Below are positions 30,591 to 38,418 of a stretch of 64,000 bases of DNA, piece after piece. The notes beneath the pieces are model-generated. The model worked only from the letters and a program-made list of their open reading frames with translations, made no database searches and had not been told where the DNA came from. The first letter of the stretch is position 1. Each line of letters begins with the position of its first letter. The DNA comes from Lysobacter capsici. Lineage in GTDB: Bacteria > Pseudomonadota > Gammaproteobacteria > Xanthomonadales > Xanthomonadaceae. The position numbers were made by a program, and so were the translations under genes. Location of the stretch: contig NZ_CP076103.1 of the NCBI RefSeq assembly GCF_018732085.1, positions 2,666,001-2,730,000 of the forward strand. The letters are read 5' to 3'.

Positions 30591-30944
30591 ATGCCGCGCA
30601 TGGACCCCCGACTGCACACGCCCCTACCGCGGCACTTCGAATGGGCCAACTCGGCCCACACCGACTTCAAGGACGCCCACATCATCGTGCTTGAGCGCGA
30701 GGTGTGGGTGTCTGTCGCGCTGCCGCGCCAGAGGGCGGAAGGCTGGGAGGTCTGCACTGGGGTCTACCGGCGGCATTTCGGCGTCGGCCGCTGGGTGAAC
30801 ATGCGCAACGAGGCCGAGGCGGTCCGGTGGATGGCGGGGTGGGTGACCAAGTACGCTGACCGGATCGTCGCCGAAGCACCGCGGCGGCGGCATCGGCCAG
30901 TGGCCCCGAATCACATGCTCGACCGGTTCAAGCACGGCCGGTGA
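30591..30944 (+). CDS. hypothetical protein at the prophage right end (117 aa)
   Basis: ATG 30591 (a second ATG is at 30600). RHFEWANSAHTDFKDAHIIV and GWEVCTGVYRRHFGVGRWVN give a mixed alpha/beta composition; tryptophans are frequent. The tail is basic. The gene ends 56 bp before the proposed attachment site. A late moron or a fibre accessory protein is possible. Confidence 0.55.
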   Translation: MPRMDPRLHTPLPRHFEWANSAHTDFKDAHIIVLEREVWVSVALPRQRAEGWEVCTGVYRRHFGVGRWVNMRNEAEAVRWMAGWVTKYADRIVAEAPRRRHRPVAPNHMLDRFKHGR

Positions 30945-31000
30945 CCAGCCCAAAAATTCCCCAGGATTTCCCGAAAGCATTGGTGCATAAGGCTTTGAGG

Positions 31001-31018
31001 TTCCCACCTCCGGCACCA
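31001..31018 (+). other. candidate attR: 3' end of a tRNA gene
   Basis: The 18 bases ending in CCTCCGGCACCA look like the acceptor end of a tRNA gene of the leucine type (T-stem remnant, acceptor strand CTCCGGC, ACCA). No upstream tRNA body is present, as expected when a prophage integrates into a tRNA 3' end and displaces the original end to attR. A host-style terminator follows at 31092. Coding density and gene type change here from phage to chromosome. Confidence 0.55.
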
Positions 31019-31091
31019 CGTAAATCCGAGAACAACCCAACCGCCCGGCCAACGATCCAACGGCCGGCGGGCTTCCCGGAAAAGAAGAAAG

Positions 31092-31123
31092 GCTCAGCCT
31101 CGCGGCTGGGCCTTTTTGTTTTC
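31092..31123 (+). terminator. intrinsic terminator downstream of the attR tRNA end
   Basis: A 9-bp stem with one T-G pair (GGCTCAGCC/GGCTGGGCC, loop TCGC) followed by TTTTTGTTTT. It would originally end the tRNA transcript on the host side. Confidence 0.8.
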
Positions 31124-31172
31124 CGGCGTTTGGTCGGATGCCGCGATGGCAGCCGGCGCATCCCGCCGCGCC

Positions 31173-31673
31173 TCAATCCAGGCGTGGCGAATACGCGAAC
31201 CGCTTGCGCGGTGGCTCCCTGAGCCAACCGCGCAGCCGCTTGAATGCGAACAACGCGATCTGTCGGTCGGTGGCGCCGCGCAATCGGACCCGCGCGTCGA
31301 ACGCCGCCTGGTTGCCGACGTCCGCCAGCGCCCAGGTGAAGCGTCTGCGGATCGCGTTGCCGCCGTCGTACTCGTAGGCATAAGTCTTGAGCGAGGCGCG
31401 GTAGAGCGCATCGACCAATTCCGCGGCGCGCAGCCATTGCACGCACAGGCCGATTTCATCGTGGCTCTTGTGCCAGTCGGCGTCGAGCAACGCAATGCCG
31501 AGTTCCAGTACGCGAGGGTCGCTACCGTTCTCGTGGAGAAGATCCAGTGCGCGGGCGTCGCAGGCGATGTCCGGTGCGCGAGGCTTGAGCGCGTCGATGG
31601 CGATCCACAGGCGTGTATCGAAGTCGAGCATGCGGGTTTCGATCGCGAGGTTGTGGGGCGCGGCGGTGTTCAT
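31173..31673 (-). CDS. hypothetical host protein (166 aa)
   Basis: First host gene after the prophage, read leftward from ATG 31673. The sequence is helical with many tryptophans and leucines (LWIAIDALKPRAPDIACDAR, VLELGIALLDADWHKSHDEI, DRQIALFAFKRLRGWL). No signal peptide or known motif is seen. It may be a Xanthomonadaceae-specific protein. Confidence 0.6.
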   Translation of the reverse strand: MNTAAPHNLAIETRMLDFDTRLWIAIDALKPRAPDIACDARALDLLHENGSDPRVLELGIALLDADWHKSHDEIGLCVQWLRAAELVDALYRASLKTYAYEYDGGNAIRRRFTWALADVGNQAAFDARVRLRGATDRQIALFAFKRLRGWLREPPRKRFAYSPRLD

Positions 31674-31744
31674 GGCGTCGTATCGCCGACATTATCGCCG
31701 GGCGCGATGAGTGCCAAGCTGCATTGTCGGACGCCGGCCCGGAC

Positions 31745-32389
31745 TCAGCGCTGAAACCGCATCATCCGCCCGCTCAGCACCGGGCGATCTTCGATGCTGA
31801 AACGCCGTTCGCTGGAGGTGAATCCATCGGCTTGCATCGCGGTATTCATCGCGCCGCAATTGCCGCGGCCGGGGTCGGCGATCAACACCTCAGCATGCGC
31901 GTGCGCATACAGTTTGATTACGTTCGCCAGCAACGCGATATGGCCGCGTTCGTACAACACGTCGCTGCCGATGATCAGGTCGAAACCGCCCAGCGCACGG
32001 TCGCGCCGCGCATCCCATTCCAGATGGTTGTAGGGCACGCCGCTCAAACCGTTCAAGGCCGAATTTTGCGACAGGAAATCTTCGGCGAGCGGATGCCGGT
32101 CGCTGGCGGTGACGTCGGCTTCGCGCTTGTGCGCGATCAGGCTCGACAGCGCCAGTCCGCAGCCGATTTCGAGAATGCGTTTGCCGGCGATGTCGCGCAC
32201 GGCGATTTCCTGGGCGAGTTGCAAACCGGTCGGCCACAGTTGCCCGAACAGGCTCCACGTCGCCGAGGAAATACCCAATCGTTCGGCGGCCTGGTCGGGA
32301 TCGTGAAACTGCTGCAGATCCTTCAGCGCGCGAATGCGATAATCATGTTCACCGACCCGCAGATCGATGACGCGGGTTTGATATCGCAA
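31745..32389 (-). CDS. class I SAM-dependent methyltransferase (214 aa)
   Basis: I place the start at TTG 32389, preceded by AGAGG at proper spacing. The frame is open up to ATG 32527, but those extra 46 residues are of poor quality. KRILEIGCGLALSSLIAHKR is SAM motif I, VTASDRHPLAEDFL the acidic strand-2 loop, and GGFDLIIGSDVLYERGHIAL motif IV, as in the lysine methyltransferase-like (METTL21-type) family. The substrate is probably a protein lysine or arginine but is unknown. Confidence 0.75.
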   Translation of the reverse strand: MRYQTRVIDLRVGEHDYRIRALKDLQQFHDPDQAAERLGISSATWSLFGQLWPTGLQLAQEIAVRDIAGKRILEIGCGLALSSLIAHKREADVTASDRHPLAEDFLSQNSALNGLSGVPYNHLEWDARRDRALGGFDLIIGSDVLYERGHIALLANVIKLYAHAHAEVLIADPGRGNCGAMNTAMQADGFTSSERRFSIEDRPVLSGRMMRFQR

Positions 32390-32587
32390 GAAACCTCTGG
32401 ATGACGTGGAAACGAACGTCTTTGAGGCAGGCGGCGCTAAAGCGCCTGTAAATCGCGAATCGCCGGGATCGCTTCCCGACCATACGCCGATTATCTCGTA
32501 ATAGCGAGGAATATCGCTGATTTTCATTCTTCACCCCCGCGCCGGGAGGTGGGGCGCATACTCGCGGGTCTACGTGTCGGAGCAACG

Positions 32588-32857
32588 ATGGACAATCATG
32601 TCGAGTGGTTCCAGTTCACCTTGTCCAACGGACAAACCATCGGACCTGCTCCGTTGCGTCTGATCTGGATGGAGGCATCGGGCACCACCAATGTCACGGT
32701 ATTGCGCAGTCAACGCCTGTTGCTGGGCAAACGCACCGCCGTGTATTCGCTGCGCGCCTCGCCCAGGCTCGCCAATATCCGCGTGATCGAAGCGCGTTTG
32801 CGCAGTCTGTTGGAGAACGCGCGCCTGCACAGCGTTCTCACCGCGGTTTCCCATTGA
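32588..32857 (+). CDS. small hypothetical protein (89 aa)
   Basis: ATG 32588 follows GGAGCAACG. DNHVEWFQFTLSNGQTIGPA and LIWMEASGTTNVTVLRSQRL show a small beta-rich domain ending in a helix (IEARLRSLLENARLHSVLT). It is followed at 7 bp by another small gene and divergent from the methyltransferase. Unknown function. Confidence 0.55.
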   Translation: MDNHVEWFQFTLSNGQTIGPAPLRLIWMEASGTTNVTVLRSQRLLLGKRTAVYSLRASPRLANIRVIEARLRSLLENARLHSVLTAVSH

Positions 32858-32864
32858 GGCCCTT

Positions 32865-33239
32865 ATGAATACGTTCGACATCGCGGTGGGCAAGTGCGAA
32901 GCGATCGACAAGAGCACGGTCACCATCCGGCTCGATAGCGCGATCGTCAGCCGTCTGGTTCCCGGCCATCCGTGGCGCACTTCGGGCACCAGCGTGCTGC
33001 GCCTGGACATCCGTCTGTGCAGCGAAAGCCGGCCGCCGGAAATCGGCCGCGAGTTGTTCCTGCAGCGCGACGCCTTGTTGCGCAATCCGCGCGCCAGCCT
33101 GGATCTGCTCGGCGACGGCCAGTTCGCGCCGATCCGCTTGCGCGCGATCGGCGACAATACCGATCCGGAAGTCATGCAGCCCGCAGCGAAAGCCGGGCGC
33201 GGCGATCGTTCGCGCGTGCGCTGGGGCAAGGAAGGCTGA
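32865..33239 (+). CDS. small hypothetical protein (124 aa)
   Basis: ATG 32865 is 7 bp after the preceding stop, so the two genes are probably one operon. NTFDIAVGKCEAIDKSTVTI and PPEIGRELFLQRDALLRNPR suggest a small alpha/beta protein with a basic C-terminus (GRGDRSRVRWGKEG). No family is recognised. Confidence 0.55.
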   Translation: MNTFDIAVGKCEAIDKSTVTIRLDSAIVSRLVPGHPWRTSGTSVLRLDIRLCSESRPPEIGRELFLQRDALLRNPRASLDLLGDGQFAPIRLRAIGDNTDPEVMQPAAKAGRGDRSRVRWGKEG

Positions 33240-33510
33240 AAGCCATCGTGGTTTCGCTCGCGCGTTCGCGTGTGAGCCAAATCGAGGTGTTTGGCGGCGT
33301 GCGGCGCTGCGGGTTGGAGCGAGTGCGCTTGCGGGCGTGGCGCGATTCGAAGATCGCGCCGATCGGTGTGCGTTCGTTCAAGTCGGGCTGAGTCAGGTCG
33401 AACTGATCGAATCCGTCTGATCAACGCCGCCCGATCACAATCGATTCGATCGCGATCGGCTTGATCGGCGCAGGCTCAATCCAGCCTGGGCGCGATCAGA
33501 CCTGGCGCGA
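33240..33510. other. GATC-dense intergenic stretch
   Basis: No gene is seen. From about 33399 to 33515 there are eight GATC sites, far more than the one per 256 bp expected by chance. Several are part of short repeated GCGATCAG and CCTGG-CGCGATCAG words. It lies between convergent genes. Confidence 0.5.
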
Positions 33511-33963
33511 TCAGAATCCGCCGTACCGCGCCATCGCCGCGGCGCAGACCAGGATCACCGCGATCAGGATCAGTTCGAAACGGATCAGCACGCGCAGGAC
33601 CCGCACCTGCGGCGCCGGCGGCAGGAAGTCCGGATCGCGCTTGAGCGCCTTGCGCCAGCGCAGCAAGCGCACGGTCGGCAGGATCGACAACAGCGCGATC
33701 GCCACGAACGCGCCGAACTTGGCATGAAACCAGGGGTTGTGCTGATAGAAATCGACGCCCTTGACGCCATGGAACAGGCGCGCGATGCCGACCGCCAACA
33801 GCAGCATCGCGCTCAGGCCGTAACCGGCATCCAGTCCGGCCAGGCGCTTGAGCACGGCGGCATCGATCGGCCCGCGCAACAGCACCGATTCGGCGACCAG
33901 CATCGAAATCAGGGCGAACACCAGCAGGTGGTGGAACGCGGCGAGCAGCAGGTCGGTCAGCAT
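33511..33963 (-). CDS. DUF2214-family membrane protein (150 aa)
   Basis: Leftward from ATG 33963. Four hydrophobic helices are visible: TDLLLAAFHHLLVFALISML, GYGLSAMLLLAVGIARLF, KFGAFVAIALLSILPTVRLL and IRFELILIAVILVCAAAMA. The histidines in AAFHHLLVF and the ARLFHGVKGVDFYQHNPWFH block are typical of DUF2214, a small inner-membrane family of unknown function, perhaps haem-binding. Confidence 0.75.
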   Translation of the reverse strand: MLTDLLLAAFHHLLVFALISMLVAESVLLRGPIDAAVLKRLAGLDAGYGLSAMLLLAVGIARLFHGVKGVDFYQHNPWFHAKFGAFVAIALLSILPTVRLLRWRKALKRDPDFLPPAPQVRVLRVLIRFELILIAVILVCAAAMARYGGF

Positions 33964-34221
33964 GGTCGGGCTCCGTGCGATGGCTGGGAGATTGCGGCGC
34001 GCGGACGACCGCGGCGCCTGGGCGGCTCGCGCAACGCTGAATCACGGCGTTGCCGCCGGCGAAGATCGCGCCGGCGCGGGGCGTTTACCAGTGGCGTTTG
34101 TAATGTCCTGCGATGGGCTGCGACGGCCAATCCGCGTTGCGGGCGACCACCAGCGCCCATCGGTTGGAGACGGGCGCGGCGGGTTACGGCACGCCGCTGT
34201 CGTAAGCCATGCGATCCCCCT

Positions 34222-34641
34222 GTAGGAGCGGCGCGAGCCGCGACCGCGACCTCGGGCTTGCGACGCATCTGTTTGGCGCGGTCGCGGCTTGCGCCGCTCC
34301 CACAGGGTGCGCGCGTGACGGCGAGGGGGGTTGGGTTGGACGGCGAACCCGATTGCGACGCGTTGTTGTCGCAAGTGATGCAATCCGACCGTAAGAGCGG
34401 CGTGAGCCGCGACCGCGACACCTCGCTTGCGACGCATCTGTGTGGCGCGGTCGCGGCTCGCGCCGCTCCTACAGGGGGCGCGCGTGACGACGAGGGGGTT
34501 GGGTTGGATGGCGAACGCGAGTTGCGACGCGTTGTTGTCGTAAGTGATGCAATCCGACCGTAGGAGCGGCGTGAGCCGCGATCGCGGCATCGCGCTTGCG
34601 ACGCATCTGTGTGGCGCGGTCGCGGCTTACGCCGCTCCTAC
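34222..34641. repeat. three GTAG-headed palindromic repeats (REP/SMAG-like), 169-bp period
   Basis: Three 82-bp near-palindromes at 34222-34303, 34391-34472 and 34560-34641 each begin GTAGGAGCGGC (GTAAGAGCGGC in copy 2) and end with its complement, the arms folding as AGCCGCGACCGCG/CGCGGTCGCGGCT. The heads lie exactly 169 bp apart, so the spacers are repeated too. GTAG-headed REPs are known from Stenotrophomonas and relatives, where RAYT transposases spread them. The stretch 33964-34695 has no gene. Confidence 0.85.
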
Positions 34642-34695
34642 AGGGTGCATTCGTCGCAGTGAAGCGGTCGACAGCCGCGCGGCGTTGCGCGCCGA

Positions 34696-35292
34696 TCAGG
34701 CGGCTTCGTCGGTCTTCAGGGTCTTGTCGACGCGCTGGAACCACTCGCCGTCGCGCGGCTCGAACATCGAGCAGCATTCCATCGGCGCCTTGTAGATGTG
34801 CAGCGACACCGCGACCGAGTCGTTGCTGGCGTTGCGGATGGTGTGGTACTCGTGCGGCGGAATCAGGCTGCCGGCGCTGCCGGGGCCGGCGTGCATGCCA
34901 CCGGCGGCGCGGAAGCGGAAGTTCTCGCCTTCGCGTTCGAGCAATTCGAACTGGGTGATTTCCAGCTCGCCGTCCCAGACGCCTTCCACGCACCACAAGC
35001 CGCTGTGATCGTGCATCGGCGTGCCCTGGCCGGGGCCCCAGGTCATCGCGACCACGCTGTAGCCCAGTTCGGGGCTGCGGTAGAGCTCGCGGCGCGCGTA
35101 GTGGTCCTGGATCGGGTCGAACACGCAGTCGGGCAGGTTGACGTCGCGGTCGCGGATCATCTTGCACAGGGTGTTGCGCAGGGCCGCGGTGACGGCGTGT
35201 TCGTCGCCGGCGCTGACCGCGGCGTCGATCGCGGCGACCAGCTTGTCGTGGCCGGGGAAGTCGAGGTCGGGCAGGGTGTCGGTGGCGTTCAT
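34696..35292 (-). CDS. cysteine dioxygenase-like cupin (198 aa)
   Basis: Leftward from ATG 35292. The cupin motifs of cysteine dioxygenases are present: WGPGQGTPMHDHSGLWCVEG with His94 and His96, and IPPHEYHTIRNAS with the third histidine near 149. Such non-haem iron enzymes oxidise cysteine to cysteine sulfinate with O2. Cysteine 101 in GLWCVEG may correspond to the Cys of the Cys-Tyr crosslink in some members. It lies 65 bp downstream of the MetX-family gene, so the two may form a sulfur-amino-acid unit. Confidence 0.8.
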   Translation of the reverse strand: MNATDTLPDLDFPGHDKLVAAIDAAVSAGDEHAVTAALRNTLCKMIRDRDVNLPDCVFDPIQDHYARRELYRSPELGYSVVAMTWGPGQGTPMHDHSGLWCVEGVWDGELEITQFELLEREGENFRFRAAGGMHAGPGSAGSLIPPHEYHTIRNASNDSVAVSLHIYKAPMECCSMFEPRDGEWFQRVDKTLKTDEAA

Positions 35293-35356
35293 GGCGTGGA
35301 TTCTACGCCCCTGCCCGTGCCTTGGCAGCTTCGGACCGCCCGGGAGCGGTGCCGAT

Positions 35357-36502
35357 TCAGCTGGTTCGCAGTTCGTCCAGGAATCCGGCCACGGCCGGGC
35401 CGAAGCGGGCGATGTCGACCAGGAACGCGTCGTGGCCCTGCGGCGACTCCAGCGGCACGAAGCGGGCGTCGGCGCCGCCGGCGCGCAGGCCGTCGGCGAT
35501 TTCCTGCTGTTGCTGCAACGGAAACAGGATGTCGGTGTGGACGCCGATGGCCAGCGCCTTTTCCACCCGGATCGCGGCCAGGCCGCGGCGCACCTGTTCC
35601 TCGTTGTCCAGGCCGTCGCTGCCGCCGCAGTAGTCGCCCAGGTCGAACCAGTCCATCGAGCGGCTCAGGTACAGGTAGCAGTTCGGGTCGAAGCGGCGCA
35701 CGAACCGGCGGGCGTGGCCTTCCAGGTAGCTTTCGACCTCGAATTCCAGGCCGAAGGGCTCCTCGTCGGCGCGGTCGGAGTCCAGCCGCACGCGGCCGAA
35801 GCGTCCGTCCCACTCCAGGGCCGAGCGGTAGGTAATCACGCCGAGCTTGCGCGCCATGCGCATGCCCGATTCGGGGTAGTTGGTTTCGTCGTAGCCGCCC
35901 TGGTTCCACTGCGGGTCCAGGCGGATCGCTTCGCGTTGCAGCGAGCGGATCGCGATCGAGAACGGCAGCGCGCGCGCCGCGCCGGAGATGTTGATGTGGT
36001 TGCGCGCAAGACCCGGGTGACGGATCAGCAGGGCGAGCGCGGTCATGCCGCCCATCGAGTTGCCGATCACGCAGGCCAGTCGCTCGATGCCGAGCGCATG
36101 CACGACGTGCGCGGCGGCGTCGGCGCCGTCTTCGATCGACAGTTCGGGAAACTCCAGGCGGTACAGCTCGCCCGTGTCGGCGTTGATCGAGGCCGGGCCG
36201 GTCGAGCCCTTGCAACTGCCCAGCGAGTTCACGCAGATCACGAACCAGTGGTCGCTGTCGATCGGCTTGCCGGGGCCGAGCATGGCCTCCCACCAGCCCG
36301 GCTCGGGATTGCCGGCGTTGGCCGCGGCGTGCGCGTCGGGCGACAGGCCGGTGACGATCAGGATGGCGTTGTCGCGCTTGGCGTTGAGTTCGCCCCAGGT
36401 TTCATAGGCGATGCGCGCGCCGTGCAGGGCGCCGCCGCGTTTCATCGGGAACGGCGAGGGCAGGTCGATGTGGCGGGTGCCGGGCGGGATGAATTCGGTC
36501 AT
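35357..36502 (-). CDS. MetX-family homoserine/serine O-acyltransferase (381 aa)
   Basis: Leftward from ATG 36502. Alpha/beta-hydrolase acyltransferase: nucleophile Ser149 in CVIGNSMGGMTALAL, oxyanion segment SLGSCKGSTGP, a catalytic Asp in HTDILFP, and His in SPQGHDAFLVD. Family members acetylate or succinylate homoserine for methionine synthesis. In several Xanthomonadaceae the homologue has been reported to be a serine O-succinyltransferase feeding cysteine synthesis; the sequence alone read by eye does not decide. Length is normal. Confidence 0.85.
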   Translation of the reverse strand: MTEFIPPGTRHIDLPSPFPMKRGGALHGARIAYETWGELNAKRDNAILIVTGLSPDAHAAANAGNPEPGWWEAMLGPGKPIDSDHWFVICVNSLGSCKGSTGPASINADTGELYRLEFPELSIEDGADAAAHVVHALGIERLACVIGNSMGGMTALALLIRHPGLARNHINISGAARALPFSIAIRSLQREAIRLDPQWNQGGYDETNYPESGMRMARKLGVITYRSALEWDGRFGRVRLDSDRADEEPFGLEFEVESYLEGHARRFVRRFDPNCYLYLSRSMDWFDLGDYCGGSDGLDNEEQVRRGLAAIRVEKALAIGVHTDILFPLQQQQEIADGLRAGGADARFVPLESPQGHDAFLVDIARFGPAVAGFLDELRTS

Positions 36503-36691
36503 GCCTTGCTCGTGTGGCCGGGGTGCTTGCGCTGAAAAAATTCGGAGGCGACGGCCGCGCGAGGGCGGCGGTCGCGATGCAGAGCCTAAACCATCGCCCT
36601 GACCGGCGGCCGCGACCGGAACTGCAATTGCGTTATCGGCACATGCTCGGCGACGGCGGTCCGGCGGCCGGGCGTGAAGTCGATCGTGGGG

Positions 36692-37744
36692 TCAGTCGAC
36701 CGCGCGATCGATCACGACGACGGTCGCGCCCTTGGCATCCACGCGCACCGTCACCGGCTGCGAGGTCAGGTCGCCGGATTGCGGGATGGCGTTGCCAGAG
36801 GCCGATACGCGGGCGAGCACCTGCACCTGTTCGAGCTGCGACAGCTTCATGGTCGGCATCGGGCTGTCGCCGTCGTCGAGGGTGACCTCGAGCGGGAACT
36901 TCGCGGCCGGATGCTTTTCCACCGCGACCGGCATCGGCGGGCCGCCGAGCTGGCGCGCGATCACGAACACGCTGGCATTGGCGGGCAATTTCGCCGCCAA
37001 CTGCGGCGACAGTTCGACCCGGATCTTGAGGCCGGGGCCGCTGGCGGCTGCGCTGTTGGCAGCGGCCGGCGCGGGTGCCTGCATCGGCGGCATGCCGGCT
37101 TCCTGGCGCGCGCCGTTGATCTGGTCGAGCAGACTCGCGGCGGTGGCCGGATCGACTACGGCCAGCAGCGGTTCCCAGGTCTTGGCCGCTTCGGCCGGTT
37201 GCTCGGCCTGGCGCTGGGCGATGCCGAGGAACCAGCGCGCGCGCTGGTGCATGGGCTGCTGTTCCAGCGCGTGCTTGAGCATCGCCACCGCTTCGGCGTC
37301 GAAGCGGCGTTCGCGGGTGGCCAGGGCGCGCGCTTCGGCTGCTTCGGCGAGCAGGTCGGGGTTGTCCGGCGCCAGCGTGACCGCGCGCGCATACGCATCG
37401 CGCGCCTTCATGCCCAGTCCCTGCGCGGTGTAGGCGCTGGCGAGCAGGCGCCAGCCTTCGATCTGGTTCGGATCGCGCTCGAGTTCGGCTTCGAGTTGGG
37501 TCACCGCTTCGTCCAGCGTCTGCGGCGCCTTGCGTTGCTCGGGCTGCAGTCCGGCCGGTGTGCCGATCGCGAAATACAGCGCGACGGCGGCCGCCGCGAG
37601 CGCCACGCCCAGGCCGGCGCCGAGCGCCGGTCGCGTCCGCCACAGCGGATGCAACGCGTAGCCCAGCACGAACACGACCAGTGCCGCGCCGCATGCCACG
37701 AACACGCCCATCGGGGCCGATCCCATCGTCACCGCCATCACCAC
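36692..37744 (-). CDS. cytochrome c maturation protein CcmI/CycH (350 aa)
   Basis: Leftward from ATG 37744, overlapping ccmH by 7 bp; last gene of the ccm operon. Two N-terminal helices (GVFVACGAALVVFVLGYALH, ALGAGLGVALAAAAVALYFA) are followed by TPR motifs (DPNQIEGWRLLASAYTAQGL, ARDAYARAVTLAPDNPDLLA) and a C-terminal beta domain (IRVELSPQLAAKLPANASVF). CcmI holds the apocytochrome c C-terminus for the CcmFH haem lyase. Confidence 0.85.
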   Translation of the reverse strand: MVMAVTMGSAPMGVFVACGAALVVFVLGYALHPLWRTRPALGAGLGVALAAAAVALYFAIGTPAGLQPEQRKAPQTLDEAVTQLEAELERDPNQIEGWRLLASAYTAQGLGMKARDAYARAVTLAPDNPDLLAEAAEARALATRERRFDAEAVAMLKHALEQQPMHQRARWFLGIAQRQAEQPAEAAKTWEPLLAVVDPATAASLLDQINGARQEAGMPPMQAPAPAAANSAAASGPGLKIRVELSPQLAAKLPANASVFVIARQLGGPPMPVAVEKHPAAKFPLEVTLDDGDSPMPTMKLSQLEQVQVLARVSASGNAIPQSGDLTSQPVTVRVDAKGATVVVIDRAVD

Positions 37745-38418
37745 TCTTGTTCCTCGTCAATGCGCGTGTCGGCCGGTCGTGTCGTCGCCGAGCGTGCATG
37801 CACGATACGCGCGACCGCGAAACCTCCGGCCAACAACAGCAGCGCCGGGCCGAACCACAGCAGCCAGGTCTTGGATTCGACCTGCGGCCGATAGAGCACG
37901 AATTCGCCGTAGCGCGCGACCAGGAAATCCTTGATCTCGCCGTCGCTCTTGCCCTGGCGCATCAGCGCGAGCACTTCGCGGCGCAGGTCGTGGGCGATCT
38001 GGGCGTTGGAATCGGCCAGCGACTGGTTCTGGCACATCACGCAGCGCAGTTCGGCGACCAGGGCGTGGAAGCGGCGTTCTTCGCCGGTGTCGGTGAAGCT
38101 CAGCGGGGCGGGGTCGTTGGCGGGTTGGGCTTGGGCGGGTTGGGCGAAGGTCAGGGCCAGCGACAGGCTCAGCAAGGTGGCGGTGATGAAGGTACGCAGT
38201 GGCTGGGAAGCAAAAGCAAATCCCCCCTGGCCCCCCTTTTTCAAAGGGGGGAACCCCTCGGGTTGCGGCGAAGCGAGTTGTGCCTGCGTAAGTCCGGCCA
38301 CTGCAACGCCAGCGCGGTATTGCTTAACGCCAGCGCGATGTTGCTTATCGAAACCCGCGCTGTTCCCCCCTTTGCAAAAGGGGGGCAGGGGGGATTCGCT
38401 TTTACCCGCAAGCCTCAT
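37738..38418 (-). CDS. cytochrome c maturation protein CcmH/CycL with a repeat-encoded N-terminal extension (226 aa)
   Basis: ATG 38418 overlaps the ccmG stop as ATGA. The CcmH core is clear: LVAELRCVMCQNQSLADSNA with the thiol pair Cys126-Cys129 that reduces apocytochrome c, then a membrane helix near 180-200 (TWLLWFGPALLLLAGGFAVA). The normal signal-peptide segment (LRTFITATLLSLSLALTFAQ) begins only at about residue 74. Before it, residues 5-70 are the translation of a 193-bp palindromic repeat pair (PPFCKGG, GFPPLKKGGQGGFAF). The frame stays open across the insertion. Confidence 0.85.
   Translation of the reverse strand: MRLAGKSESPLPPFCKGGNSAGFDKQHRAGVKQYRAGVAVAGLTQAQLASPQPEGFPPLKKGGQGGFAFASQPLRTFITATLLSLSLALTFAQPAQAQPANDPAPLSFTDTGEERRFHALVAELRCVMCQNQSLADSNAQIAHDLRREVLALMRQGKSDGEIKDFLVARYGEFVLYRPQVESKTWLLWFGPALLLLAGGFAVARIVHARSATTRPADTRIDEEQEW
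38212..38404. repeat. inverted pair of G/C-block palindromic repeats inside ccmH
   Basis: Positions 38212-38253 and 38361-38404 are inverted copies of one ~43-bp unit (AAAAGCAAATCCCCCC...CAAAGGGGGGAAC). The ~107 bp between them hold a 21-bp near-direct repeat (AACGCCAGCGCG-TTGCTT). The same pair recurs at 41122-41290. Confidence 0.85.

Noticed and set aside
30941..31222. 93-residue plus-strand frame across the prophage end
   Set aside because: It spans the proposed attR and a terminator, has no ribosome site and no family resemblance.
36503..36691. SAM riboswitch before the metX-family gene
   Set aside because: I looked for a conserved pseudoknot or SAM-II-like core in the upstream leader and could not recognise one.
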